Source of the DNA: Limnanthes douglasii subsp. nivea
Lineage: Eukaryota > Streptophyta > Magnoliopsida > Brassicales > Limnanthaceae
Assembly: GCA_036936605.1 (NCBI GenBank)
Contig: JAUPFV010000001.1
Location: 119,544,771 to 119,608,770, forward strand
DNA: 64,000 nt
Direction: 5' to 3'
Position 1 is the first letter of the stretch. Every line of letters starts with the position of its first letter. This document shows positions 1 through 10,590 of the stretch, piece by piece. The translations under genes were made by a program, and so were the position numbers. The notes beneath the pieces were generated by a model, which was not told the origin of the DNA, did not search any database, and saw only the letters and a program-made list of their open reading frames with translations.

Positions 1-149
1 CAATTATGTCAACCATGTTATCCTTTATCTCGATATGGCTAATCTACTCAAAATAAAGTTCTGGACCAATGAATCTCATATGGCTCTCGACTTTTACTGT
101 TTTCATCATCTAAGCCAGACACAAAGATTGAAACATATACACTAGTACC

Positions 150-560
150 CTCCCTATGAACCCAAGCTAAAACTCAATATAGACGCCTCGTGTTTACAAT
201 CGAGAGAAGCTTCATGAAGTGCTATTATTCGTGACTACAAGGGTGAAATAAAAGCACCTATATGAAGGAATTATGGAAAACTTAGTCTTATTATTGCTGA
301 ACTCATGCTTTACTTGACGATTTAATCTTATGCAATAAATTGAAAATCTCTGTCTTAGAGATTGAAACTGACTGTATAATTTTTTTTAACTATGCTCTTC
401 ACTAACAAATCACCTTGGTTCTTACTACCTACTCTTCAATGCTGCATCTAACATGACCATATCTTGTATACATAGAGAGCAAAACGTTGATGCGGACTGG
501 CTTGGTAGATGGAAAAACAAATCCAAATACACATTTAATTTGACCACAAACCAAAATCCC
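150..560 (+). pseudogene. LINE-type RNase H (RVT_3) relic
   Basis: The plus-strand frame from about 165 reads KLKLNIDAS, then SAIIRDYKGE, then IIAELMLY, with in-frame stops between. This is the order seen in the RNase H-like domain at the C-terminus of plant LINE reverse transcriptases: the first catalytic Asp in the 'N-D' strand, the 'RD-G' turn, then AEL. Near 485-515 the frame reads NVDADWLGRW, matching the usual closing 'N..ADWLA' helix. No zinc-finger or RT part is visible to the left, so it is a 3' fragment that continues outside the window or was truncated. It is dead. The 200 bases after it show nothing recognisable. Confidence 0.6.
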
Positions 561-789
561 AATTATCTCAAAGCTATTCTTCTGCTAGACAGTCTCCAAA
601 CAAACTCTATCAGAGAAAGTATTGAGCCCTAACTCTAATGAATATCAAATTGATCGAGGTTTATAAAGATATGATAAATACTTAATGGAACTTAACTTTT
701 TTGCGGATCTTTCAAGCTCTTATATTCTCGTAGTCTCCAATTATAGCAAAATTTATTCTCCTATATGTTGACCATTATTCCTAAATCGA

Positions 790-1300
790 GCTCAATCCTT
801 GCAATCCTAATTGAATCACATCAAATTAATCTATCAAACATGCAAAAAATTATTAAACTATCTATGGAGTTTTTACTATAGAGTAACTAAAGAGACTTAC
901 TGTTTTACCTAATGTTATTATCCATAATTTTTATTCAAATTTTAATGTTCTTAAATCTTTATTTAAAGTTCTTGAAGACTCAGTTCCTGAAATTTTTTGT
1001 TAGTCTTCCTCTCATTAAAAACAATGACTGATTTTTTTAGAGTTAGGTTAAAAGAATGTCTGAATCTCAATCATTTATTTTGTAGGAAAATACGATTAAA
1101 ACTCTAATCGTATAAATTCCATAACTTATAACATTTTGTGCTCGGGGACTACAATCCACTAAATTGATAAGAATTAGTTTAGTCTATGATTTATCAGTTT
1201 AGGCATAAGTGTTGAGATTGGGATTCACTCATTCACTGTGTGTAAATCCAATCAGTTACCACACTTTATATTTTACTAATCAAAGCTTCACATTATAGAT
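790..1300 (-). repeat. copia LTR-like repeat, first copy
   Basis: This stretch aligns by eye along its length with 58045-58560 and in part with 47440-47580. Shared blocks include the 'tatcaaacatg' and 'ctatagaataa' strings, the 'ggttaaa.gaat' block, 'ccataacttataa', and the 'ttaggcataagtgttgagatt' block followed by 'accacactt'. The other two copies sit at the 3' end of minus-strand copia elements, so this is most likely a solo or broken LTR of that family in the same orientation. Exact ends were not resolved. Confidence 0.55.
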
Positions 1301-1369
1301 TCGAGGATAAATTCTGTTACACAGAAGAGTTGAGATTTTTCTATGGAAAAATAAGGGACTATTTTTCAA

Positions 1370-2066
1370 GAGGCGGATCATCTTTCTAGGGCTGGACATA
1401 TTAAGGAGGCACATTATCCTTTATGGACTAGAATTCCAGTGTTAGTAAAAAAAGAACAAAAAAAAAGCAAATGTATGTTGAATTCACAGAGTTAAATTGA
1501 GCATGCTCTAAAAATCCATTTCATGTCCTTCGAATAGATCAACTGGTTTATTCTACTCGAGGGAATAAAATTATCTCTTTTATGGATGCCGTTGCGAGTT
1601 ATAATCAGACCCAAATGGATCTAAAATATCATGAAAGTACTGAATTCATCACTGATTGAGGACTACATTTTATAGGGTCATACCATTGGGGTTGAAGAAT
1701 GCTGGAACAACATATCAAAGGTTGGTGAATAAGGATTTTGCTCCACAGATTGGAAGAAATATAGAGGTATTGATGATATACTGGTAAAATGATCCGCATA
1801 TGGTGAAAACCTCGAAGATTTAGAGGATACATTTCTAAATTTAAGGCCATTCGTTTGAAGTTAAATCTTAAAAAGTGTACCTTTGCTGTCCGATCAGGGA
1901 AATTTTTGGGATATATTATTAGTGAAAAAGGGATAGAAGAAGATCTAGAATAATTCAACGCTTTAGTTTCGATAATATCGCCTCAGACTATGAAGGATGT
2001 GAAAGTCTGAATAGGAAGGTTATCTACCCTTAATCAATTTATTTCAAGGTTCTCTGATAAAAGGTA
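1370..2066 (+). pseudogene. Ty3/gypsy reverse transcriptase relic
   Basis: Plus-strand RT, readable in pieces in several frames. In order they are AGHIKEAHYPLWT and PVLVKK (RT entry), RIDQLVYSTRGNK, ISFMDAV.SYNQ (block with the first catalytic Asp), LKNAGTTYQRLVNK, IGRNIEV before a damaged YIDD, then KKCTFAVRSGKFLGYIIS.KGI and GRLSTLNQFISRFSDK at the linker to RNase H. Frameshifts and stops are frequent. The fragment ends abruptly at about 2066, where a minus-strand integrase relic begins. It belongs to the same broad lineage as elements A and B but is much older. Confidence 0.75.
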
Positions 2067-4290
2067 GTGACCACCAAATTCTGGAATTGTGGGTTGTTGT
2101 CTATCATCAAAATTTGTGGTATGCCATACCTTATATGCACGAGTCCGAAATAAGGCTTTAGCCTCAATCCGTTTGGAGAAGTAGTCTACAACGACAATCA
2201 AGAACTACCTATTTCTAGTTGTCAATGGCAGCGGGACACCTAAGTCGATGCCCCATTTGTCAAAAGGGAATGAGACAAAAATGGCTTGCATATGTTTGCT
2301 TGGCGTATGCTGGATGTTAGCAAATTGTTGGCATTGATGACACTGCTGTACCAAAGTCTTTGCCTCAGTCGCTAATTCTGGCCAATAGTATCCAGCCAAA
2401 AGAAACCTTCGAATTAGATTTTGGTGTCCACAAGGAGTACCTACTTCTCCAGAGTGTAAGTTGTGTAGGATTGAGCTCGTCTCAGCCCGATCGAGGCAAC
2501 GAAGTAGAGGTTGCGTGACATTTTTTATATACAAAATATTTTGTAGCACACAATATTTTACTACCTTGAGTTGTGTGGCTCTATTGTCGCTCTAATTAAC
2601 TGGCAACACTAATGAGGTCAAATATTGTAAATAAGGTTGCCGTGAGTCGGTGATACTATGAATTGTATGTATGATTCCCTGTTTAGCGATAAGTTCTGTT
2701 GCTGGTACCTGTTGAAGGAGGACTAAGAGATTCTCTCCAGAGGTTGCAGTTTTTACTAATAGGTCTGTTGTTAAATTTTATTGGTGCGGAACCTATTCAT
2801 ATGAAACCCTTATAAATTTGGACTCGTATTCCTTGAGTATGACGAGGTAGCTCTGAATTCGTTCATGTTTTACATCATAGGTACCGAAAACCTGGTTAAC
2901 AACTAGTTGTGAACCCGATTTAATCCTAAGAATGTGCACTCCGCATTTCAAACCTAACTTTATGCCACATAAGACAACCTCGTACTCTGCAACATCATTT
3001 CTGACGAGGAAATTGAACCTGATTGCTTTCTTAATTCATCTCAAGTTGGAAATCATAGCACAACCCCAGCCCCACCACCTGATGTACTTGAGGCTCCATC
3101 TGCTTCGACCATCCTTTTGATATGTTCGGCCTTGACACGATACTCCTCTTTGGTGGGTATCTGTCTGGACGACGAGAACTCAACTAGAAAATCAGCTACG
3201 ACCTGGCCTTTAATAGTTATACGAAGCTCGAACCATATGTTATATTCTCCGAGATCGACACTCCACTAAGTTAGGCACCTTGATGCGTTAGGATTTTGTA
3301 GTACAGCTCGCAGAGGAAAATTGTTCGCACGCTTATTACATGTCCTTGGACGTACAATTACATTTTTCGAGCGACATTGACTAATCCCGATGCGACTTTT
3401 TCAAGGTTAAGGTTCCTCGTTTCAGCGTCAATTTGTTTTTTTAGTATACTATACTAGTATTTGTATTCCATTTGGGTCGCTTATCAAAACTCAACTGACA
3501 GAAAATGGAGATACCGATAAATATAAAAACAATGGCTTACCGAGGTGAGATATAGTTTCAGGTCGGCAAAGGCCTTGTCACAGTCTTCCGTCCAACTTAA
3601 TTTCTTTGCCCCCCTTGGGATTTTAAAAAAGGGATGACTTTTATCTGAGGCTCGCGAAATGAATCGCGATAGCACTGCAAGGCGTCCCGTGAGGCATTAA
3701 ACTTCCTTAATAGTCTTTAGGTGTCATTTGTAAAATTGTATTTAGCTGGATGGGGTCGACTTCTATACCCCATTGACTTACCACATAGCCTAGGAATTTA
3801 CCGCTAGTAACCCCAAAGGAAAATTTAATCGGGTTACGTTTGAGGTTAAACTACCGGAGTAAGTTGAACACAATCTGTAGCGTTTCTAAGTGTTGCTCTT
3901 CTGTGTGTGTTTTGACGATCATGTTGTCAATGTATGCTTCTAAATTCTTTCCTAAGTGATCCTGGAAAATGTGATTTATTAAACATTGGTATATGGACCC
4001 GCCATTCTTTAAGTTAAAAGGCATGATCGTGTAACAATATAGGCTTCGATCGATTTGAAAAGTTGTATGCTCCCGATCGAATGGATTGAGCCAGATTTAG
4101 TTTTACCCTGAATAGCCATCCATAAAAGACAGATATTTGCAGCCAAATATTGAATATACTAGTTGATCGATACGAGGTAGCAAAAAAGCATTCTTATGGC
4201 AGGCTTGATTGAGATTGGTAAAATCTACACACATCCACCACCGACTTCTAATTGTAAAGGGGTAGTTTGTTCAGTTCAATTTTTTTTTTA
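2067..4290 (-). pseudogene. Ty3/gypsy pol relic (RT-RNase H-integrase)
   Basis: Read on the minus strand from right to left this is RT, RNase H, then integrase. RT spans about 4290-3720; near 3920-3940 the active-site box reads YIDN instead of YIDD. The RT/RNase H linker at 3484-3675 reads LSRFISRASDKSHPFF. RNase H lies at about 3300-2750, with NDVAEYEVVLCGIKLGLK near 3020-2965. The integrase zinc finger is at 2205-2549, with the His pair in LHSGE..PCGH and the Cys pair in QQCHQCQQF. The integrase core then decays to about 2070. Many stops and frameshifts make it non-functional. No LTRs were found for it. Confidence 0.75.
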
Positions 4291-5206
4291 TTTTTTTTAT
4301 GTAATTGTACAAGAGTAACTTTTCAAGTAATTTTTGCTAATTCATCGTTGATTATATTCTAAAACGTTGGAAACTACCAATCATACCTTAATGATTGAAG
4401 TTAATATTCTCACATCTACATTCATTATTCAAGGTTAAAAAGGTTACTATTTTTTTTATAGAAATATCTTCCATCAAACTTACTAATTCTTTTGGGTTTG
4501 TAGGGACTGAAAAAAGAAGCCGGATTCATAAACCTCACAAATAGATCAACAAGTCTCGTAAGATTTGATTTGGTTATCATATTTTCAAAAGATTCTAATA
4601 AAAAATGTGTTACTGCACTCTCCAAAACGAGAGAGTAGTTTTTGGTTATCTGTTTTTTAAAATTAGATGCATTACATATGAGATTGGAGATCAAATATAT
4701 TAGATATTTAATGGAATATAAGATTATTCACGTTTCAGAGGCTAACCTCACCACGAGTATGGGTTTAAAATCGTTAGACAAAAATGGAACGAAGATGAGT
4801 CATGAACAAGTTATCACCAATAATGTTTCAGATATGACACTAAAAATACAAGGAGCGCATATCTGTGTTACGTAAGTCATACTTTTATGATGTGTACACT
4901 GAGTATATATATATATATATATATATCATTGGCGGGATTCAACCACTCATTTGTTAATTGTATTGGTTTGAAATTGTCATGGAATATCGATATATAATTT
5001 TCGATGTGTAGTTCGAGAGATGATACATGTACATCGTGTGTGGTTAACTGTTATGGTAGGGCTAAAAGTAAATGGTCACAAAACTAGTGTGATCATTCAC
5101 AGTTTGGGTATGACATGCTAAACAAGGATAAATACATAAACATTTAAAGGTGAAATTTGACTTATTTGGGATGATATAAACATTGATATAAGATCTTATA
5201 TACGGG
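4291..5206. other. AT-rich DNA, nothing recognised
   Basis: No coding similarity was recognised on either strand. Short open frames (for example 4642-4875) have no recognisable motif. The only obvious structure is a TA microsatellite near 4904. Confidence 0.5.
4904..4926. repeat. (TA)n microsatellite
   Basis: Uninterrupted alternating TA run of about 23 bases. Confidence 0.9.
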
Positions 5207-5325
5207 TCAACAAGTCATCAATATTGAAGTGTCAAAACAAAGGTGTGAATCGTTAATTTTCTCAACGGATCAACAAGTCATCAATATTGAAGTATTAAAA
5301 TAGAGGTGTGAATCATTGATTTTCT
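5207..5325 (+). repeat. 63-bp tandem duplication inside the LINE
   Basis: Two copies with a period of 63 bases (start points 5207 and 5270), each beginning 'tcaacaagtcatcaatattg' and containing 'aggtgtgaatc'. The period equals 21 codons, so the duplication kept the endonuclease frame. Confidence 0.8.
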
Positions 5326-6636
5326 CTACAGTGTATGTTAGGACCCAAGCCATGAAATGTGGGGGAATTGTAGGAGGCATCTAGGGTCATTTTTCAATGT
5401 CTTCAAACTCCGTAGATTGTGACGGGTGACTTCAATCAAGTGAGAAAGGAAAATGATAAAGGGTTTATGGGATTACGAGTATAATGGAAAGATTGAAAGA
5501 ATGATGCCAAAAATGTGAGTTAATTGACTTGAGTTTCGAAGGGCCAAGGTTTACATGGTGTAATTCTTGGAATTTGGGTCAATGAATAATGAGGTATATG
5601 GATAGAGCGTATGAAAATACGACGTTCATACTCTATTTCCGCATGTGAGGGTTATTCATTTAGATTGGGCGCATTCAAAACACATTCATATATTGATAAA
5701 ACTTACATGAGTTAGTCCTCCACTTTGAGGTCTTAACACTTCATATTTTGAGTCGGCTTGGTGTTTGTACAATAATTTACAAGATTTTATTTGAGATAAG
5801 TGGGACACATTTAAGTCAAACTTAAGATAAAATATATCCTCCATTCAACATCACATCTGATTATAGAAAGATGAGATTTTTGGTGATATTCATCGACAAA
5901 ATAGATTACTTTTTGCAAGAGTTCGAGGAATTCAACCTTGGTTTCAAATGTCATTCATTTGGAAGAAGACGAGATGTTGTGGTTTCAACGTTCGAAAAAA
6001 TAGTGGATAAGGTTGGGTTATCGTAACACATAATTTTACCATCTCTCAATCATGCGAAAAATAATTACTCCGCGAACTACAAATTTAAGAAATGATCAAT
6101 ATGAGTGAATTTTGGATCTACCCGAGATCCAAAGGTTAGTTAGATCGTTTTTGAGAAATTATATTCCACAAATATCGAGTTTGTTGTATCTTCTGTATAT
6201 CCTTCACATGGAGAAAGTTGAATAAGATCTTCTAACTGAAGAGTTTTTGGATGAAGAGATTTAAGAGCTCGTGTTCAGATCAAACCCGTAAAAATATCTA
6301 GGATTAAATGATATGCCTCATGCATTTTATCTGAATTTTTGCGAAACGGTTGGTCCAACTATTTGTGAGATGGTTTGTAACACGATTTGAAGAGGAGAGA
6401 TCCTTAATCAGTTTAGTGGTATGATTGTTCATCTGATTCCTAATATTGCTGATTCGAAGAGATTCTTTCCTATAAAAAAATGAGGTATCAAACAAAGTAT
6501 CTAATGCCCATTACCTTTTTTCATGTGTATTGAACTATTATCTTTTATCATTTAGGCTCTTTGTAGTAGTGGCGAATAGAGTCCATTCCGACTCCATCGG
6601 CAAGACCCATAGTCTCTCACGTCTTTCTTTGCATAT

Positions 6637-6641
6637 GATTT
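6637..6641. repeat. Target site duplication of element A (left)
   Basis: GATTT immediately before the left LTR. The identical GATTT stands at 17035-17039 immediately after the right LTR. It is the 5-bp duplication expected of Ty3/gypsy integrase. Confidence 0.9.
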
Positions 6642-7048
6642 TGGTGTGGTTTATTTCTATCTGAGGGTAAGTTTATAATTTTTGTTTAGAGTTTGTGGAA
6701 GTTTGCAAGTATTTAATATTTGAGTAGAGAGTAGAGAGAGAATTAAGCAGCCTGGTTGTATTTAATTTTCATTACCCTCATTTAATGTTGGTGGTTGGGT
6801 ATTTATACGCTTACGTTTGGGTTTTATGGGCTGTCGGGTCATGTGTAATGGACCTGGGTCAAGTTTAAGGACCCATGAGCTCTTAGTAGGAGAGTATGTA
6901 GCTTAGTCAAGAAGTGATTAGGTTTTTAAATACTTTAGTCCTTGTTCGAACAGTCAAGTGGATGAGGGGTTTGAACTACCCTGTCCGGTTAGATGGTCTT
7001 TGTCCAAACTGTCCCTGTCCGAAGAGGTAACAGAATCCGGACTCATCA
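6642..7048 (-). repeat. 3' LTR of element A
   Basis: Length is 407 bp. In plus-strand reading it begins TGGTGTGGTTTATTTC and ends GGACTCATCA. It pairs with 16628-17034. The minus-strand TATAAATA (6800-6807) is intact here. Confidence 0.95.
6800..6807 (-). promoter_or_regulatory. LTR TATA box (3' LTR of A)
   Basis: The minus strand reads TATAAATA inside the LTR, at the position matching the intact boxes of element B. It would drive transcripts leaving the element leftward. In the 5' LTR of A the same site is mutated. Confidence 0.5.
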
Positions 7049-7063
7049 GTAGCCCCTTTTTAG
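7049..7063 (-). other. Polypurine tract of element A
   Basis: On the minus strand a run AAAAAGGGGCTAC ends one step from the LTR boundary. It is the expected plus-strand primer next to the 3' LTR. Element B has the equivalent AAAAAAGGGTCTAC at 20061-20074. Confidence 0.75.
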
Positions 7064-7388
7064 GTGTTTGTTCAAATAACTTTTGTCAAAACCTGAAAAA
7101 CAGTCCGTTGTTAGTGGCAGTTTTATCCGGACAGGTCTTCCGAATTGTGTCATGCTTTTATCCGGAGTGAAAAAGTTCTTCGAATCTAAACGGTTTTTTT
7201 GCCAAGGTTCATGGGACACGTGTCACTCTTTGGTTGGTTGCTTTAGCCGTTTTTTCACCTTGGATTTCGCACCCACCTTCTCTGAAAAGCAACCTCTTCA
7301 TTAATGAAGGTGACATCAGCGCCGTCTTTTAATCATTGTTAATCTTTTCGAATTCTCCTAGGAATCAAGGCTTCTTTTTGAGGTTTAC

Positions 7389-7395
7389 TATAAAT
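7389..7395 (+). promoter_or_regulatory. Candidate TATA box of the antisense ORF (A)
   Basis: TATAAAT about 100 bases upstream of the ATG at 7493. The same box with the same flank (TTTACTATAAATTAA) stands at the same distance from the ATG in element B (20400-20406), although the surrounding bases differ. This suggests the plus-strand ORF has its own promoter inside the element. Confidence 0.5.
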
Positions 7396-7492
7396 TAAGA
7401 AGTTTTTCCACTGTTTTACCATCACTTTCATTTTTACTTTGATAATCTTCAGAGATTTCTCTCTCGAACACAAGTTCTTGCTTAGGTCGTTT

Positions 7493-10446
7493 ATGTTTAC
7501 GGCAAGGAACGCTCTGATCAAATGTGGGTGGCTCAATCTATTTGAACTAGAAAAAGCACAAAAAGTCGAAAGGGAAAGGCGCATTGCAGTGGGCTTACCC
7601 ACTTCTCCCATCGACAAACCAGCATTCTCAGCCACAGAGTCTGACCAGGGTTCTTCCTCCACAATGGGTGTCAAACCGAAGAAGTTGTTTCAAACCAATC
7701 TTTCCCCTATCATCTCAGGTTCTTCGGTTCAAGAGTCAGAACCCACAGTTGAGCCAGGTTTAACAGTTACCAGTTTTAAAAAACCCTCCCCATTCTTAGC
7801 CATGGGGTCAGATGCTGAAACTTCTCCTCACAAGCTGGTTGATCGAAGAAAAGGTCGGCTGGTCAAAGGGCAGGCTTCCAAGAGCACTCCTTCGAAATCG
7901 GGGGCCAAGGACAACAGTACAGGGTCAGAGGTACCCATTAAAGCACCCAGGGACAGGCTGTCCGGTCCAGAGGCCACTGGCTCAAGTCCCCGAAGAGAAA
8001 TGTCTACATCAGAACCCCAGCCGGAGGCTAGGATCCAGGAGAGTACTGTGGCTCATCAGTCCGGTCCAACTCCAAACCTCCCCCTCACAACAACAACTGA
8101 AAATCCTTCCTCAATCATGGAGGAAATAATGGAGGACTCCATCGAAGAGGCTCCATTCGAGTCCGAACCATCCGGACAGACTAGTGGTGCTGTTGCTGCC
8201 CAAAAGGATAAAGGCAAGAAAAAGCCATGCTTAAGGCATCCGGATCTGCCGGGGTGTCTTGAAGGAAAAGTGGGACCTTGTTTCCACAATATCAATGTTA
8301 AATATCTCCTTGCCCTGCAAAAGATCAATTACGCTTTCATCCATACAACTGAGTTGGACCGGATGCGTACAAAGTAGGGGATTCCGGAGAATGTGAAGAT
8401 AAGAATCCCTATAGATCCTGAAACCCCCATGGATTGTAAACTCAGTGAAGTAGTCATCTTCACTGAGCTCTTTAACTGGGGTTTAAGGTTCCCCTTGGAT
8501 CCGGAAATAGTGCGGTATTTCCATCTCATCAAGCTCTGTCCCAGTCAATTAAGCCCCAATGCCTGGTACACACTTATGGCCTGCATCATGGCCTCCAAGC
8601 TCTCCGGGATTCCTCTACCAATGGAGGAGTTCGCAGCTGTGGCCAATCTCTGCAGAAACCACCACATTCCCTTCTATCACTTCAACATGGGTGATAATTA
8701 TAAAGCAGTGGATGATCTGCTCGAGTCGGAGAGGAATTGGAGGACTCAATTCCTGTTCGTAAGTGGAGCTTGGGAGAACGGGAGGAAAATCAAAGCCGGA
8801 GTCAACCCAAATCTCCTCACCAGCAGATGGAGGAGTGATCGTAAGGCTTCTACTTTATATTTTTATTTCTTCTTTTATTAAATTTGTTTAAACTGACTGG
8901 TTTTGTCTTTTTCTTAGCAGAACTGCCCAAGGACTTCAATGACTACCTAAAGTCCGGGCAGACCACTTGCACCAAGATCAACACTTGGGCTGCTGAGAAG
9001 TGGGGAAACTGGTTTCACGATGCTTTCACCGGAGGAAATTTAGCAAGGTCTCACCTCTGGAACACTACTGGCCGGAGGGACTTGACCTGGGAAGAACTCA
9101 CCACTCCACCCCCTCCGGATGTAGTTCTCAAAAGAACACCCGAACCGGATGGGACACTTTACTTGCCAGGCCAGGCCAAGGCCCCAAGTAAGATGAAAGG
9201 CAAGAAGAAGAAGGGCAAGAAAGTGGTAGGTGGAGCTAACCCTGCTGAGGTGGAGGAGGCTGTTTCAACAAATCCGGAGGGGCCAGCCCCAAGCCAGATT
9301 GATGCTGCTCTCCTAGAAGTGGTAGAGCAGGAGAGTGTTAGGCAAGAAGTTCAATCCCCAAAACCCCCAAGTGCTCCCAAAAGAGACCGAAAACGGGAAG
9401 CTGAAAGCAAGGACAGGGAGGCTAAGAAGAAAAAGACCTCCAAGGGTCATGAACTTTCTCTCCGGCCTCCGGAGCCTCTCCCCCATGTTGATCCTACTGA
9501 TCCAACATAAGAAGATGAGATCCCTGGTGATTTTTAAACCGACGAGGTCGGAGGAGGAGACCTTAGCATTGATGGGGTTGACATCACCGGTCTTGATGGG
9601 CTTGGTGACTACTTTGCCAACCTCCCCAGAGATGATTTTCCTGGGCCTTACCTCCCTCCGAGTACTTCGAACACCGTCACTTTTAATGGTAAGACTTTTA
9701 CTGTTTAAAGTGAAAGGGATATTATAGCTCACTCTATATTAAGTAGTGTTCAGCCGGTGCTTGTGTTGGAGAAGCAAGTTCAAAATCAGGCAGATACTAT
9801 CAAAGATCTCAAGTCTGACAAAGAGAGACTGTCCGATGATCTTCTTACTGCCACTCAACATGCTGACATTCTAAAGGGGGAAAACGAGGAGCTGAAAAAG
9901 AACCAAGAGGGGTGGACCACCAAAGTTGCTACTCTAGAAGATACTATCAAGGAGCTCCGGGAGAAGTTGTCCGGAGTAGAGAAATATCTCACCTCTTCAA
10001 AAGAGGAGGCTAAGGCCAAGGATCAAGTCATTCACAACTTGACAAATGACAAGATTGCGCTTGAGAACACAGTGTCCAAGGCTGCAGAGGAGAAAACTGA
10101 TCTGCTAAGGGAGCAGGAGGCCAAAATCCAGGCCAAGATCGATGCTTATGCCAACAACATAATAGACACTCAAGAGCAAATGTATGCCAAGGTGAAATCG
10201 GACATGGTCCTGCTCTTCCACGAGAAGTTCCCAAAGAGGAATCTGGCAGATTTGTGGCTTCACGTAGAGTACGAAGACCTTCCCTTCCACATCATGGCTG
10301 ATGGAGACTTGCATGATTATTCCAGTGCTTCCTCTTCTGACGAAGAATAAGAAAAAACCGGGGAGGGCCCTCTCGAAGAGAAAGACGATCCCAAGGGGAA
10401 GAAGAAAATAAGTGAGGCTGAGCCATCTTCAAAGGCTCAGTCTTAA
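7493..10446 (+). pseudogene. Antisense extra ORF of element A, with intron
   Basis: Plus-strand gene, opposite to gag-pol. The start is the ATG at 7493 (MFTARNALIKCGWLNL), shared with element B. Exon 1 runs to 8840, an 80-nt GT-AG intron spans 8841-8920, and exon 2 runs to a stop at 10444-10446. The split codon is restored by splicing. The protein would be about 957 residues. It has a Ser/Pro-rich N-terminus, a central domain (about 8270-8800) with FTELFNWGLRFPLDPEIVRY and LSPNAWYTLMA that resembles the Pfam 'putative gypsy type transposon' family, a Lys-rich stretch, a coiled coil (about 9757-10240), and an acidic tail. Stops break this copy: TAG at about 8374, TAA at 9508, another soon after at about 9535, and TAA at 10348. 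Its function is unknown. Extra antisense ORFs at this place are known in Tat/Retand elements. Confidence 0.75.
8841..8920 (+). other. Conserved GT-AG intron of the antisense ORF (A)
   Basis: The donor is GATC|GTAAGG and the acceptor is TTCTTAGCAG|AACTGCC. The intron is T-rich, and removing it joins the two frames in phase. Element B has an intron of identical length at the homologous place (21869-21948) with GATC|GTAAGA and CTTGACAG|AGCTGCC. Confidence 0.75.
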
Positions 10447-10489
10447 ATTATGAATTATATTTTCACTTTTATGTAATCTAAACTAAAGT

Positions 10490-10505
10490 CCTTGGAAGGC
10501 CAAGG
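10490..10505. repeat. Palindromic 16-mer, copy 1
   Basis: CCTTGGAAGGCCAAGG can fold as a 6-bp stem with an AAGG loop. It lies 44 bases after the antisense ORF stop. An identical copy lies at 10575-10590, and element B keeps one perfect copy at 23513-23528 plus one degraded. Confidence 0.8.
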
Positions 10506-10574
10506 CATTCTTTTTGTTATTGTGTCCGGTATCTGACCGAATAGATCCTTTGCTCTGTTTGGCAATTTAAAAGT

Positions 10575-10590
10575 CCTTGGAAGGCCAAGG
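10575..10590. repeat. Palindromic 16-mer, copy 2
   Basis: Second identical copy of CCTTGGAAGGCCAAGG, 85 bases downstream of the first and preceded by the same AAAGT. Confidence 0.8.

Larger units (their letters stand above)
5207..6641 (+). pseudogene. LINE, 5' part (endonuclease and RT start)
   Basis: Plus-strand non-LTR retrotransposon. After a duplicated QQVINIEV block, the frame near 5400-5445 reads IVTGDFNQVRKENDKGF, the APE-type endonuclease block with the catalytic D in GDFN. It continues with LIDLSFEGPRFTW (the GPRFTW box) near 5520-5560. The linker (EEDEMLWFQRSKK, about 5960-6000) and the RT entry with ELVFRSNP..YLGLNDMPHAFY and LIPNIADSKR follow at about 6260-6480. It is full of stops and frameshifts. 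The reading stops at 6641, exactly where element A is inserted, and LINE sequence resumes in the same orientation at 17035. Confidence 0.75.

Noticed and set aside
1629..1958. Minus-strand open frame of 109 codons
   Set aside because: It is opposite to the readable plus-strand RT relic and shows no motif of its own.
10028..10314. Open frames on the minus strand opposite the coiled-coil part of the antisense ORF
   Set aside because: They are by-products of the low-complexity Glu/Lys-rich coding sequence on the plus strand. Their peptides have no recognisable motif.
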